DNA from: Lascolabacillus massiliensis
Lineage (GTDB): Bacteria > Bacteroidota > Bacteroidia > Bacteroidales > Dysgonomonadaceae
Assembly (NCBI RefSeq): GCF_001282625.1
Contig: NZ_CTEJ01000001.1
Location: 124,001 to 188,000, forward strand
DNA length: 64,000 nucleotides
Reading direction: 5' to 3'
Positions 25,641-35,163 of this stretch are shown here, piece by piece. Made by a program: the position numbers and the translations under genes. The first letter of the stretch is position 1. Every line of letters begins with the position of its first letter. The notes below the pieces were generated by a model. That model was not told the origin of the DNA. It did not search any database and worked only from the letters and a program-made list of their open reading frames with translations.

Positions 25641-26693
25641 TTATTTATTTTGTTCTTTAAGAGCTTCGTATATTAGACCTTCAATCTCTTCTGCCAGCTC
25701 AGGATTGTCTCTGACAGCTATTTTGGCGGCATCACGACCTTGACCGAGTTTAGTTTCTTTGTAGCTATACCAGGAACCACTCTTCTTTATTATTTCAAGT
25801 TCAACACCTATATCTATAATCTCTCCAATTTTAGAGATTCCTTCACCGTACATAATATCAAATTCAGCTTTTCTAAAGGGAGGAGCAACTTTATTCTTGA
25901 CTACTCTCACTCTTGTTGGTCGGCCTATCTGATTTTCTCCTTCTTTTATAGGTGTGCCATTACTGCGAATATCCAAACGCACTGAAGCGTAAAATTTTAA
26001 GGCATTACCACCTGTAGTAGTTTCGGGGTTGCCAAACATAACACCTATCTTCTCACGTAATTGATTAATGAATATACATGTAGTGTTTGTTTTGCTAATT
26101 GCTGATGTTAGCTTACGCAATGCTTGTGACATTAGTCGTGCCTGCAGACCAACGCTGGCATCTCCCATCTCTCCTTCGAGTTCTTTTCTAGGGGTTAGAG
26201 CTGCAACGGAGTCGATTACAATAATATCCACAGCAGCTGATCGGATTAGCTGTTCTGCTATCTCAAGAGCCTCTTCTCCACTGTTTGGCTGAGAAATTAA
26301 AAGTTCATCTGTGTTAGCTCCAAGTTTCTCTGCGTAGAAACGATCAAAAGCATTCTCGGCATCTATAAAAGCAGCAACACCCCCTGCTTTTTGAGCTTCG
26401 GCGATAGCATGAATGGCGAGTGTAGTTTTACCTGAAGATTCAGGGCCATATATTTCAATAATTCTTCCTCTTGGATAGCCTCCAACACCAAGTGCAACAT
26501 TGAGACCAATTGAACCGGAGGAGATTACAGGTATATCTTCAACTTTCTCATCTCCCATCTTCATGATAGAGCCTTTGCCGTAAGTCTTTTCTATTTTATC
26601 CATTGCTGCACGTAGAGCCTTCAGTTTTTCACTGCTTTTTTCATTAATCTTCTCCGTGTTCTTGTTGACTTTGTTTTCTTTTTCTTCAGCCAT
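25641..26693 (-). CDS. recA: RecA recombinase
   Basis: The protein has 350 residues. Walker [10 protein letters not shown] (83-91), DNA-binding loop regions ([23 protein letters not shown] and [22 protein letters not shown]) and [17 protein letters not shown] are all canonical. The N-terminus has a Lys/Glu-rich extension of about 25 residues before [19 protein letters not shown], and MAEEKENK is the only reasonable start. It forms filaments on single-stranded DNA for recombination and triggers LexA-type self-cleavage where present. No SOS-box-like palindrome was recognised in the leader. It has its own -7 box overlapping the end of dprA. Confidence 0.98.
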   Translation of the reverse strand: MAEEKENKVNKNTEKINEKSSEKLKALRAAMDKIEKTYGKGSIMKMGDEKVEDIPVISSGSIGLNVALGVGGYPRGRIIEIYGPESSGKTTLAIHAIAEAQKAGGVAAFIDAENAFDRFYAEKLGANTDELLISQPNSGEEALEIAEQLIRSAAVDIIVIDSVAALTPRKELEGEMGDASVGLQARLMSQALRKLTSAISKTNTTCIFINQLREKIGVMFGNPETTTGGNALKFYASVRLDIRSNGTPIKEGENQIGRPTRVRVVKNKVAPPFRKAEFDIMYGEGISKIGEIIDIGVELEIIKKSGSWYSYKETKLGQGRDAAKIAVRDNPELAEEIEGLIYEALKEQNK

Positions 26694-26828
26694 AACTCTA
26701 TACTTTTGTTTTTTTATAATTAATACTGTACTTTAAATAAAAAGGTTGTTTTTTATTCCTCTAAAATAGTTTTAACTCTTTTGATTTATTCGAAGAACAA
26801 AACATTTAATACTGCATGATTGTCCTCT

Positions 26829-26836
26829 CAAAGATA
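26829..26836 (-). promoter_or_regulatory. -7 box upstream of recA
   Basis: The minus strand reads TATCTTTG, 10 bp after the dprA stop. Transcription would start near 26822, giving a recA leader of about 129 nt. No -33 TTG is apparent. Confidence 0.5.
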
Positions 26837-26846
26837 TGAAAAAAAA

Positions 26847-27986
26847 TCATACTATTTTATACATACCACCGGGAAGAGCAGTTACAATATTTTTCATTTC
26901 TAACTCTAAAAGTGTCATTAAAAGTTCAGTAAGTGGAACATTTAATTCTATTGAAAGATTGTTCAGCTGTTTTGGGCTATCCTTTTTGAGTATTTCATAC
27001 ACTTTTTCTTCATCTGGTGTAAGATCATGAAATAATTCTGTTTGCCTTGGTAATATCTTTCTCTCATCCATTTCCCATCCCATCTGAGAAATGAAATTCT
27101 CGGTATTTTGAAGTAATAATGCTTTATTTTCTGAAATCAGTTTATTGCACCCGTAAGACATTTTATCATGTATACGACCAGGTAGAGCAAAGACCTCTCT
27201 GAAATATGAATTGGCAATATCTGCAGTAATAAGTGAACCTCCTTTTGTTCCTGATTCCATCACTATTGTTGCATCTGCCATACCCGCTACAATACGGTTG
27301 CGTCTTACAAAATTGTGTCCATCGGGATTAGTTTCACTTGGATATTCTGTCAATAGTGCCCCGTTTTTAGTAATTTCTATGGCAGTTTGGCGATGAACAT
27401 ATGGATAAATACGGTCCAGACCGTGTCCCAGGACAGCCACAGTTGAAAGTCCATTTTCCAGAGCTGCTCTGTGAGCACAGATATCAATTCCGTATGCTAA
27501 TCCACTAATAATTTGAACATCTGGGAACTTTAGTGATAACTCTTTTATAAACTCCCTGCTAAAATCATTTCCATATCTTGTGGAATTGCGTGTTCCAACT
27601 ATACTGATAACTTTTTCACGATTAAAATCTACATCCCCTTTTGCATACATTAGAATGGGTGCATCGACACAATTATTCAGTCTCTGTGGATATTTTTCAT
27701 CTGTATAAAAGATAAGATGAAGGTTGTTTTTAATTACGAACTCTAACTCTTTTTCAGCCTTTCTTAATACCTCCGGATTGCGTATTTCAGATATAAGTCG
27801 TTTTGATATACGAGGTATTGCTTCCAGTTTTGATATGCTGCCTTTAAAAATCTCCTCTTCATCACCCATAAACTCCATTAAATTACGGGCATGAGCAACA
27901 CCCACACCTTTAATTTGTGTGAGTGCAATTTGGTATAACGATTTATTTGTCAATTTCTTGTTTAAACTATTTTTAAATCTGATCAA
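26847..27986 (-). CDS. dprA: DNA-processing protein DprA (Smf)
   Basis: The protein has 379 residues. The N-terminal HhH-like region (LTQIKGVGVAHARNLMEFMG) is followed by the Rossmann-like core with SIVGTRNSTRYGND, IISGLAYGIDICAHRAALENG and GALLTEYPSE. A C-terminal winged-helix (EKVYEILKKDSPKQLNNLSIELNVPLTELLMTLLELEMKNIV) completes the family plan. DprA loads RecA on incoming single-stranded DNA during transformation, and recA is the next gene downstream. The start lies 42 bp after the thioesterase stop. DprA is common in bacteria not known to be competent, so natural competence is not implied. Confidence 0.95.
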   Translation of the reverse strand: MIRFKNSLNKKLTNKSLYQIALTQIKGVGVAHARNLMEFMGDEEEIFKGSISKLEAIPRISKRLISEIRNPEVLRKAEKELEFVIKNNLHLIFYTDEKYPQRLNNCVDAPILMYAKGDVDFNREKVISIVGTRNSTRYGNDFSREFIKELSLKFPDVQIISGLAYGIDICAHRAALENGLSTVAVLGHGLDRIYPYVHRQTAIEITKNGALLTEYPSETNPDGHNFVRRNRIVAGMADATIVMESGTKGGSLITADIANSYFREVFALPGRIHDKMSYGCNKLISENKALLLQNTENFISQMGWEMDERKILPRQTELFHDLTPDEEKVYEILKKDSPKQLNNLSIELNVPLTELLMTLLELEMKNIVTALPGGMYKIV

Positions 27987-28028
27987 TCAATACTTCTCAC
28001 TTTATTTGATGTCTTTCTTGCTGATCAG

Positions 28029-28433
28029 CTAAATAAATTGTGCAAACGCCTTGTCAAAAATATCGGGTTTAGAAAGTTTACCATTAATAAGATTTACGAC
28101 TTCAATTTTTGCTTTTGCACAAATAACATTATCAGGTATTCTTATTATTTCTTGATGAAATATATATTTCACATTTACTTTTTCCAGTCTTGTTATTGTA
28201 CACTTAAATTTGTTCATTCCAAGTAGTGGTACTTTATATCTTATTTGTACGCTTGAAACAACTGCGTCAATGCCTTGTGAGTGAAGGTCATAAAAATTGA
28301 GTCCTGCTTTTTCAAGAAACTCATGACGTGTTACTTCAAAATAGTGTTGGTAATTGGCATTGTTTACATGACCCTGTACATCGCACTCATAATCGCGTAC
28401 TTTCAACTCCCACTCAAATATAGGTTCAGTCAC
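28029..28433 (-). CDS. Acyl-CoA thioesterase, 4HBT/YbgC-like hot-dog fold
   Basis: The protein has 134 residues, the normal single hot-dog length. VRDYECDVQGHVNNANYQHYFEVTRHEFLEKAGL carries the catalytic Asp18 and the GHVNN motif of the 4-hydroxybenzoyl-CoA thioesterase family; later VSSVQIRYKVPL and FHQEIIR fit the sheet. It would hydrolyse a cytoplasmic acyl-CoA or acyl-ACP thioester; the chain length is not predictable. It is located between purL (66 bp upstream) and dprA (42 bp downstream) on the same strand. Confidence 0.88.
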   Translation of the reverse strand: MTEPIFEWELKVRDYECDVQGHVNNANYQHYFEVTRHEFLEKAGLNFYDLHSQGIDAVVSSVQIRYKVPLLGMNKFKCTITRLEKVNVKYIFHQEIIRIPDNVICAKAKIEVVNLINGKLSKPDIFDKAFAQFI

Positions 28434-28498
28434 TTTTTATCTTTTTGCTAAGTTAAATAGATTTCACAATTATCACAAATATGGACAACTTTGATCGT

Positions 28499-31400
28499 TT
28501 ATCGCGCAGATAACCATTCTCTTGCATTAACAAATGCTTCCATCCATGGAGTAACCTCATGTTTTCTGTAAGCAAAAGGATAGTAAGCATTTTGCCATGG
28601 GAATATTGTTCTTTCCAAGTGAGGCATCATTGCTAAATGGCGACCATCTTTTGAGCATACTGCAGCTGCAGAATAGTCGGATCCATTTGGATTACCAGGA
28701 TACTCATCATAAAGGTATTTTGCAGCAATATTATAATCACTTTCATTACCTGGTAATTCGAAGCGTCCTTCTCCGTGTGCAACCCATATGCCTAACTTAG
28801 TTCCTTCAAGTGACTTAAGCATTACTGATTCATTCTTAGGTATTACAAGACTTACAAATGTAGATTCGAACTTGTTTGAAGTGTTGTGCTGCATTTTTGG
28901 GTGTTGTTCACCAAGTTCAGGGAAAATAAGTCCCATTTCCATTAATAACTGGCATCCATTACATACACCCAGACTTAATGTATCTTCTCTTGCAAAGAAA
29001 TTACGAAGAGCTGCTTTAGCTTTCTCATTGTACTTAAATCCACCTGCCCAGCCTTTTGCGGAACCAAGAACGTCTGAGTTAGAGAATCCTCCACAGAAAA
29101 CTGCTAATTGAACATCTTCCAAAGTTTCTCTTCCAGATGTAAGATCAGTCATATGAACATCTTTTACATCGAAACCTGCAAGAAATAGTGAATATGCCAT
29201 TTCACGTTCACCATTAGTTCCTTTTTCACGAATAATTGCTGCAGTCAATCCTGATTTTACTTTACGATTTGGGTTAAGTCCCATATCTTCCATTTTACCG
29301 GTAAATTCAGGTTTGATTTCAAACTGAAGAGGTTGTTGACTATAATTTTTGAATCTTAGTTCTGCATGTTCAGGTCCACTTTGTTTCTTATCAAGCAGAT
29401 AAGATGTCTTGTACCATATATTTCTCAGTTTATCAATATCAAACTCTTTAACAAATTCGTCTTTAGCAATTACAAGTTTACGATCTTCTATCGGTCGGGC
29501 TACTATTGCAAAACCTAAACCATAGTCCTGAAGAATCTTCTCAACTAGTCTATGATGTTTAACCTGAATCAATACTCCAGGATTTTCAGAAAATAGTATT
29601 TTAATAAGATCTGAATTACGTATTTTATCTAGTCTTGACTCGAGTCCCCCTTTTGGATTAGCAAAGCACATCTCCAGCATTGCTGTGATCATACCTCCGG
29701 CTGAAACATCATGCCCAGATAAAATTAAGCCTCTGTTAACCAGTTCCTGTACCGCTGCAAATGCATTTTTAAAATATTCAGCATCTGTTACACTTGGAGC
29801 CTCATCTCCAATTTTGCTCATAGTCTGAGCAAATGCAGAGCCACCAAGCTTAAATGTATCGAATGAGAAATCTATATAATAAATGTATGTGCCTTTTATA
29901 TATGCTAACACAGGAGATACAATCTTGCGAATATTGCTAACCTCTGCTGCTGCAGAAATAATTACAGTTCCCGGAGAGTAAATTTTATCTTCTCCATACT
30001 GTTGTGTCATGGAGAGAGAATCTTTTCCTGTAGGAATGTTGATACCCAAATCACAAACAAAATCGGAGCATGCTTCTACAGCTTTGTAGAGTCTTGCATC
30101 TTCACCCGGATTTTTACAAGGCCACATCCAGTTAGCACTTAGAGAAACACTCTGGAGCCCATTTGCCAGTGGAGCAAATACAATGTTTGTCAAAGACTCA
30201 GCAACTGCCATTACAGATCCAGCAGCAGGATCAATCATAGCTACTTGAGGTGCATGTCCGATTGATGTAGCAATACCGGCATGTCCTCTGTAGTCAAGCG
30301 CCACGGCACCACAATCGCTTAAAGGTAACTGAATTTCACCCTGACATTGCTGACGAGCTATTTTACCTGTTACAGACCTATCTACCTTATTTGTTAGCCA
30401 ATCCTTACATGCTACTGACTCAAGCTTGAGTACATTTTCTACATACTCCTCCAGATTCTGTATATCATATTCAGGTTTAGTGTATTCCTCTATTATTGTA
30501 GTGTCATTCATCACAGTTTCTGGCGTTTTACCAAAGAAGTCATCCAACTCCATATCAATAGGTTTTACTCCATTAGATTGTGTGAATGTTAATCTCATAT
30601 CACCGGTAGTTTCACCAACAACATAAAGTGGTGCCTGTTCTCTTGATGCTATCCGCTCTACTCTTTCTATATCTTTTTGACTCATCAGAAGACCCATTCG
30701 TTCCTGACTCTCGTTGCCAATTATCTCTTTGGCAGAAAGAGTTTTGTCACCAACTGGCAGTTTATCAACTTCAATAATGCCACCTGTGCTTTCTACTATT
30801 TCAGATAGGCAGTTTAGATGACCTCCCGCTCCGTGATCATGAATTGAAACAATTGGGTTGTCTTCAGACTCTGCAAGTGAGCGGATTACGTTAGATACAC
30901 GTTTTTGCATTTCAGGATTAGCTCTTTGTATAGCATTAAGTTCTATACCTTCAGAATACTCTCCGGTGTTAACTGATGATACAGCTCCACCACCCATTCC
31001 AATTCTATAATTATCTCCACCTAAAACTACAATTTTTTCTCCTTTTTCAGGAATGCCTTTCTTTGCATCGCGTTTATTTGCATATCCTACACCTCCTGCA
31101 AGCATGATAACCTTATCGAAACCAAACTTTTTATTGTTCTCAGTGTGCTCAAATGTAAGAACTGAGCCACAAATCAGAGGCTGTCCATATTTGTTACCAA
31201 AGTCAGAAGCTCCGTTTGAAGCCTTAATTAAGATCTGCTCAGGTGTTTGATACAACCAGTTTCGAGGGGAGAGTGTTTGTTCCCAGGGGCGATCACTTTC
31301 AAGACGAGGGTATGAAGTCATATAAACTGCAGTACCTGCTATAGGTAATGATCCTTTACCACCTGCAAGTCTGTCACGTATTTCACCACCAGTTCCGGTG

Positions 31401-32188
31401 GATGCTCCATTAAATGGCTCTACAGTTGTTGGGAAGTTATGAGTTTCTGCTTTAAGAGATAATACACTCTCAATCTCTTTAGTAATAAAATAGTCTGGTT
31501 TATCTCCACTGGCTGGTACAAACTGTTCAATTACTGGTCCTTGTATAAATGCAACATTATCTTTATATGCTGAAATAAGAGAGTTTGGATTGACAGAAGA
31601 GGTCTTTTTAATCATCTGAAACAGTGACATCTCTTTTTCTTCACCATCTATAATGAATTTTCCATTGAATATTTTGTGACGACAGTGCTCAGAGTTAACT
31701 TGAGAGAACCCAAATACTTCACTATCTGTGAGTTTTCGTCCCATCTTTTTGCTAACACTGTTTAAATAGTTTATTTCATCAACACTCATGGCCAATCCTT
31801 CAGATTGGTTGTAAGCCTCTATATCATCAATGTAAATAATATCTTCAGGCTTTTTGTCGATCGTGAAAACTGACTGATCCAGCTTCTTATATATACGTTG
31901 AAGCATTGGATCAAAATATGAATCTCCATTATCTGAAAAAGGGGTATATTCTTCTATTCGAGTTATACCATCTATTCCCATATTTCTGGTAATTTCTACA
32001 GCACATGTACTCCAGGGAGTAATCATTTCACGGCGAGGTCCAACATATTGCTTTTCTATTATATCTGTATCAAGCAACTCAGCTTCACCAAATAACCATT
32101 TTAGTTTACGCAGTGTTTCAGGAGTAAATGTTTTTCCTGTTTCTACTGCTATAATACTATTAGAGGGAGTTTTGAAAAAAGAAATCAT
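28499..32188 (-). CDS. purL: Phosphoribosylformylglycinamidine synthase (large single-chain PurL)
   Basis: The protein has 1229 residues, the full-length form that carries all activities. An N-terminal domain precedes the linker and two AIR-synthase-like halves (SEHCRHKIFNG, SLKAETHNFPTTVEPFNGASTGTGGEIRDR; later SIHDHGAGGHLNCLSEI). A C-terminal class I glutaminase domain has nucleophile Cys in LGVCNGCQLL and the His/Glu pair in WVAHGEGRFELP. It catalyses the fourth step of purine synthesis, FGAR to FGAM with glutamine. The long single-chain type is common in Bacteroidota and proteobacteria. A -7 box lies about 40 bp upstream. Confidence 0.97.
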   Translation of the reverse strand: MISFFKTPSNSIIAVETGKTFTPETLRKLKWLFGEAELLDTDIIEKQYVGPRREMITPWSTCAVEITRNMGIDGITRIEEYTPFSDNGDSYFDPMLQRIYKKLDQSVFTIDKKPEDIIYIDDIEAYNQSEGLAMSVDEINYLNSVSKKMGRKLTDSEVFGFSQVNSEHCRHKIFNGKFIIDGEEKEMSLFQMIKKTSSVNPNSLISAYKDNVAFIQGPVIEQFVPASGDKPDYFITKEIESVLSLKAETHNFPTTVEPFNGASTGTGGEIRDRLAGGKGSLPIAGTAVYMTSYPRLESDRPWEQTLSPRNWLYQTPEQILIKASNGASDFGNKYGQPLICGSVLTFEHTENNKKFGFDKVIMLAGGVGYANKRDAKKGIPEKGEKIVVLGGDNYRIGMGGGAVSSVNTGEYSEGIELNAIQRANPEMQKRVSNVIRSLAESEDNPIVSIHDHGAGGHLNCLSEIVESTGGIIEVDKLPVGDKTLSAKEIIGNESQERMGLLMSQKDIERVERIASREQAPLYVVGETTGDMRLTFTQSNGVKPIDMELDDFFGKTPETVMNDTTIIEEYTKPEYDIQNLEEYVENVLKLESVACKDWLTNKVDRSVTGKIARQQCQGEIQLPLSDCGAVALDYRGHAGIATSIGHAPQVAMIDPAAGSVMAVAESLTNIVFAPLANGLQSVSLSANWMWPCKNPGEDARLYKAVEACSDFVCDLGINIPTGKDSLSMTQQYGEDKIYSPGTVIISAAAEVSNIRKIVSPVLAYIKGTYIYYIDFSFDTFKLGGSAFAQTMSKIGDEAPSVTDAEYFKNAFAAVQELVNRGLILSGHDVSAGGMITAMLEMCFANPKGGLESRLDKIRNSDLIKILFSENPGVLIQVKHHRLVEKILQDYGLGFAIVARPIEDRKLVIAKDEFVKEFDIDKLRNIWYKTSYLLDKKQSGPEHAELRFKNYSQQPLQFEIKPEFTGKMEDMGLNPNRKVKSGLTAAIIREKGTNGEREMAYSLFLAGFDVKDVHMTDLTSGRETLEDVQLAVFCGGFSNSDVLGSAKGWAGGFKYNEKAKAALRNFFAREDTLSLGVCNGCQLLMEMGLIFPELGEQHPKMQHNTSNKFESTFVSLVIPKNESVMLKSLEGTKLGIWVAHGEGRFELPGNESDYNIAAKYLYDEYPGNPNGSDYSAAAVCSKDGRHLAMMPHLERTIFPWQNAYYPFAYRKHEVTPWMEAFVNAREWLSAR

Positions 32189-32227
32189 ATCTCAGTTTTT
32201 GATCGATTTATATATAGAATTAAAAGA

Positions 32228-32235
32228 CAAAGTTA
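32228..32235 (-). promoter_or_regulatory. -7 box upstream of purL
   Basis: The minus strand reads TAACTTTG, 40 bp before the purL ATG. The predicted leader is about 33 nt, too short for a purine riboswitch, and none was seen. Confidence 0.5.
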
Positions 32236-32327
32236 CCAAAAAAGAGTGATATAATCAGTTAGAATAATCATTTTGTCTGATTTGATACTTGGATTATCTT
32301 TTCGAGAGCCTTTAAAGAATTAAAAAT

Positions 32328-32816
32328 CTACTTTATTTCGATAACCTCTAAGTCTCTGATATTACCATTATCAAGGATAAATCGCAGAATTGTGCGAACT
32401 TTATGAAAACCGTATATACCAGCAGCTCCCGGATTCATATGAAGGCATTCAATTTTTTTATCATACATAACCTTAAGTATATGAGAGTGACCACTTATAA
32501 ATAATTTCGGTGGGTTAGCAAGTAACTGTGAGCGTAAAGAAGGATCATATCTACCCGGATATCCTCCTATATGAGTCATCAAGACATCAATATTCTCTAC
32601 GTTAAACCGCAATATATCAGGGTATTGAGCTCTTAGTATATTGTCATCAATATTTCCATAAACAGCCCTGAAAGGTTTAAAATTCTCAAACCTTTCGGCA
32701 AGCTCTACTGTTCCGATATCTCCCGCATGCCATATTTCATCACAATCCTTGAAATACAACTCAAATTTATTGTCCCAATATCCGTGGGTATCAGACAGCA
32801 ACCCAATTTTCTTCAT
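32328..32816 (-). CDS. YfcE/MJ0936-type metallophosphoesterase
   Basis: The protein has 162 residues from MKKIGLLSDTHGYWD. The longest frame starts at 32843, but that codon lies inside the promoter -7 box, so 32816 is used. Binuclear metal motifs are all present: LSDTHG, WHAGDIG, AVYGNIDD (GNxD), MTHIGGYP (GH-like) and ISGHSHILKV (GHSH). Members hydrolyse phosphodiesters in the cytoplasm; the physiological substrate is usually unknown. It is a single-gene unit divergent from ppk1, 127 bp downstream of which (on the minus strand) is purL. Confidence 0.9.
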   Translation of the reverse strand: MKKIGLLSDTHGYWDNKFELYFKDCDEIWHAGDIGTVELAERFENFKPFRAVYGNIDDNILRAQYPDILRFNVENIDVLMTHIGGYPGRYDPSLRSQLLANPPKLFISGHSHILKVMYDKKIECLHMNPGAAGIYGFHKVRTILRFILDNGNIRDLEVIEIK

Positions 32817-32840
32817 ATAAATTACATTGTTTCTTGACAA

Positions 32841-32848
32841 CAAAGATA
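32841..32848 (-). promoter_or_regulatory. -7 box of the phosphoesterase gene
   Basis: The minus strand reads TATCTTTG. A -33-like TTG lies at 32866-32868 (17-bp spacer). Transcription would start near 32835, about 19 nt before the ATG. Confidence 0.55.
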
Positions 32849-32941
32849 GATTTTTAAATAGAAAACAACTGATTCAATAATTTGTACTATTATTTTCAAT
32901 CCTAAATATTGTCAAAATGTCTTTTATTCAAACAAACTTCG

Positions 32942-32949
32942 TATTTTTG
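32942..32949 (+). promoter_or_regulatory. -7 box of ppk1
   Basis: TATTTTTG lies 32 bp before the ppk1 ATG. No PHO-box-like direct repeats were recognised nearby. Confidence 0.5.
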
Positions 32950-32980
32950 AGTATAAATAAACAGTTACAACCCCTTTACA

Positions 32981-35053
32981 ATGAAAAATCATCAATACTC
33001 GTATTTTAAACGTGATATAAGCTGGCTGTCTTTTAACTATCGTGTTCTGCTTGAAGCTAAAGATGAGCGGCTGCCGGTTTATGAGCGAATAAAATTCTTA
33101 TCCATTTACTCCTCAAATTTAGAGGAGTTCTATAAAATCAGAGTAAGCGGTTATCATAGTTCTCTGCTTGAAAGAATTAATCGCGATGAATCAGTTGAAG
33201 AGGCGCTAAAAACAATAGTTCAGATTAACAACGAAGTAACTTCACAGGAAAAAGAGTATTATAATATTTTTAATAATATGATTCTTCCTGAACTGAAAAG
33301 GAATAGTATTGTACTATATCAAACTCACGAAGTAAAATCCTTTCATAAGAGCTATGTAGAGAAATATTTCAATGAAGAAGTTTTTCCATATCTTCAGCCA
33401 ATGATCATTCAAAAAGATGATATTCACTCATTCATTCAGGATGGTCGTATATATCAAACAATCAGTCTGCTTAAAAAGAAAAAAAAGATTGAAGATGATC
33501 CTTCAAATTACACTTACGCTATAATGAAGATTCCATATACCAAAATACCCAGGTTTATTGAATTGCCCTCTTATGGTGGTAATTATTACATTATGTTTAT
33601 TGATGATGTAATTAAAGCCAACCTGAAAAGTGTTTTCCCCGGGTATGAAATTATGGACTGTTTTAGTATAAAGATTTCGCGTGATGCTGATTTCTCACTC
33701 GAAGATGAAGATCAGAAAGATATAGCTGAAGAGATATTGAAAAAAGTACGCAAACGTAAGATAGGAGCTGTAACTCGTTTTCAATACGATAAGAATATGC
33801 CAGATTATTTTCTTAATTATCTATGCGAGGCATATGAAATAGAAGAAGAAGAGCTACTTCCCTCAGGTCAATACCTAAATTTGTCCGATCTTGCACAACT
33901 GCCAAATCCTGTTGGAAATGCATTAAAGCAACAACTTCCACAACCATTAAGAGTACCTGAGCTGGAATCTCACAACTCTGTATTACGTGTATTAAGAAAG
34001 CAGGATGTTTTGCTGCATTTTCCTTATCAATCTTTTGACTACCTGCTTAGATTTCTGTTACAAGCAGCATTTGACCCTAAAGTTTTAGAAATTAAGGTTA
34101 CTCAGTATAGAGTTGCAGAAAACTCAGCTGTTATAAACAGTTTAATCAGCGCTGCAAAGAATGGGAAAAAGGTGACGGTTTTCGTTGAACTTAAAGCTCG
34201 TTTCGATGAAGAAAACAACTATATTTCATCTGAACTGATGCAACAGGCAGGAGTAAAAATTATTTACAGCCTTCCAGGATTAAAAGTACATGCAAAACTG
34301 GCATATGTTCGTAAACGCAGCAATGATCCTGATGAGCCGATTAAAGGATATGCATATTTGGGAACTGGAAATTTTAATGAAAAAACAGCCCGGATATACT
34401 CAGATAAAGGATTACTTACATCTAATAAGGAATTTATAAAAGATATTGACGAAGTATTCCGGGTACTTGAAGGAAAACCTCATATGCACAATTTTAAACA
34501 CCTGCTGGTAACACAGTTCAACATGCTATCCGAGATTCATCGTATGATAGAACGGGAAATTGAGAATGTGAAAAAAGGTGGTATAGGCTATATTATTCTC
34601 AAGATGAATAGTCTTGAGGATAAAGGTATGATAGATGCACTATATCGCGCAAGTGAAGCAGGTGTAAAAATAGATCTGATTGTCAGAGGAATATGTTGTC
34701 TGATTCCTAATCAGCCCTATAGTAAAAATATAACTGTAACAAGAATAGTAGGTGCATATCTTGAACATGCGAGAGTGTGGTATTTCTTTAATGAAGGAGA
34801 AGAGAATGTTTATCTTACTTCAGCAGACTGGATGCAGAGAAATTTGCACCGACGCATAGAAGTTGCTTTCCCAATCTATACTGTATCTCTGAAAAAACAG
34901 ATAATAGATATTCTGAGAATTCAGCTTGCTGATAATAAAAGTGCAGTATGGGTAGATGAAAATCTGAACAATGTATTTAAACATGATAATAAACCTTCTG
35001 TACGAGCACAAAAAGCTATTTATGAATATCTGAAAAGATCCACCGGAAAATAA
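32981..35053 (+). CDS. ppk1: Polyphosphate kinase 1
   Basis: The protein has 690 residues, close to the roughly 690 of E. coli Ppk. The N-terminal head domain starts YFKRDISWLSFNYRVLLEA. The autophosphorylated His is in GLKVHAKLAYV (His437, equivalent to His435 of E. coli), and the second phospholipase-D-like site is in YLEHARVWYF and SADWMQRNLHRR. YLGTGNFNEKTARIYSDKG is fully conserved. It builds inorganic polyphosphate from ATP, reversibly, at the membrane periphery. Single gene: no exopolyphosphatase gene is adjacent, unlike the arrangement in enterobacteria. Confidence 0.97.
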   Translation: MKNHQYSYFKRDISWLSFNYRVLLEAKDERLPVYERIKFLSIYSSNLEEFYKIRVSGYHSSLLERINRDESVEEALKTIVQINNEVTSQEKEYYNIFNNMILPELKRNSIVLYQTHEVKSFHKSYVEKYFNEEVFPYLQPMIIQKDDIHSFIQDGRIYQTISLLKKKKKIEDDPSNYTYAIMKIPYTKIPRFIELPSYGGNYYIMFIDDVIKANLKSVFPGYEIMDCFSIKISRDADFSLEDEDQKDIAEEILKKVRKRKIGAVTRFQYDKNMPDYFLNYLCEAYEIEEEELLPSGQYLNLSDLAQLPNPVGNALKQQLPQPLRVPELESHNSVLRVLRKQDVLLHFPYQSFDYLLRFLLQAAFDPKVLEIKVTQYRVAENSAVINSLISAAKNGKKVTVFVELKARFDEENNYISSELMQQAGVKIIYSLPGLKVHAKLAYVRKRSNDPDEPIKGYAYLGTGNFNEKTARIYSDKGLLTSNKEFIKDIDEVFRVLEGKPHMHNFKHLLVTQFNMLSEIHRMIEREIENVKKGGIGYIILKMNSLEDKGMIDALYRASEAGVKIDLIVRGICCLIPNQPYSKNITVTRIVGAYLEHARVWYFFNEGEENVYLTSADWMQRNLHRRIEVAFPIYTVSLKKQIIDILRIQLADNKSAVWVDENLNNVFKHDNKPSVRAQKAIYEYLKRSTGK

Positions 35054-35109
35054 TCTTATCAGATAAAATATCTCAATCTAAGGTTTGAAATCCAATATTT
35101 ATTATATAA

Positions 35110-35144
35110 AAAAACCCGGAACTTATAATTAGCTCCGGGTTTTT
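35110..35144. terminator. Bidirectional terminator between ppk1 and rpoC
   Basis: AAAAACCCGGA (35110-35120) pairs with TCCGGGTTTTT (35134-35144) around a 13-nt loop, with T-runs on both strands. It ends both the ppk1 transcript and the long ribosomal/RNA-polymerase operon. Confidence 0.9.
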
Positions 35145-35163
35145 AAATATTATATCAGTTAAT

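Noticed and set aside
26694-26846. SOS/LexA box upstream of recA
   Set aside because: No convincing palindrome seen in the 153-bp leader; only a -7 box was found.
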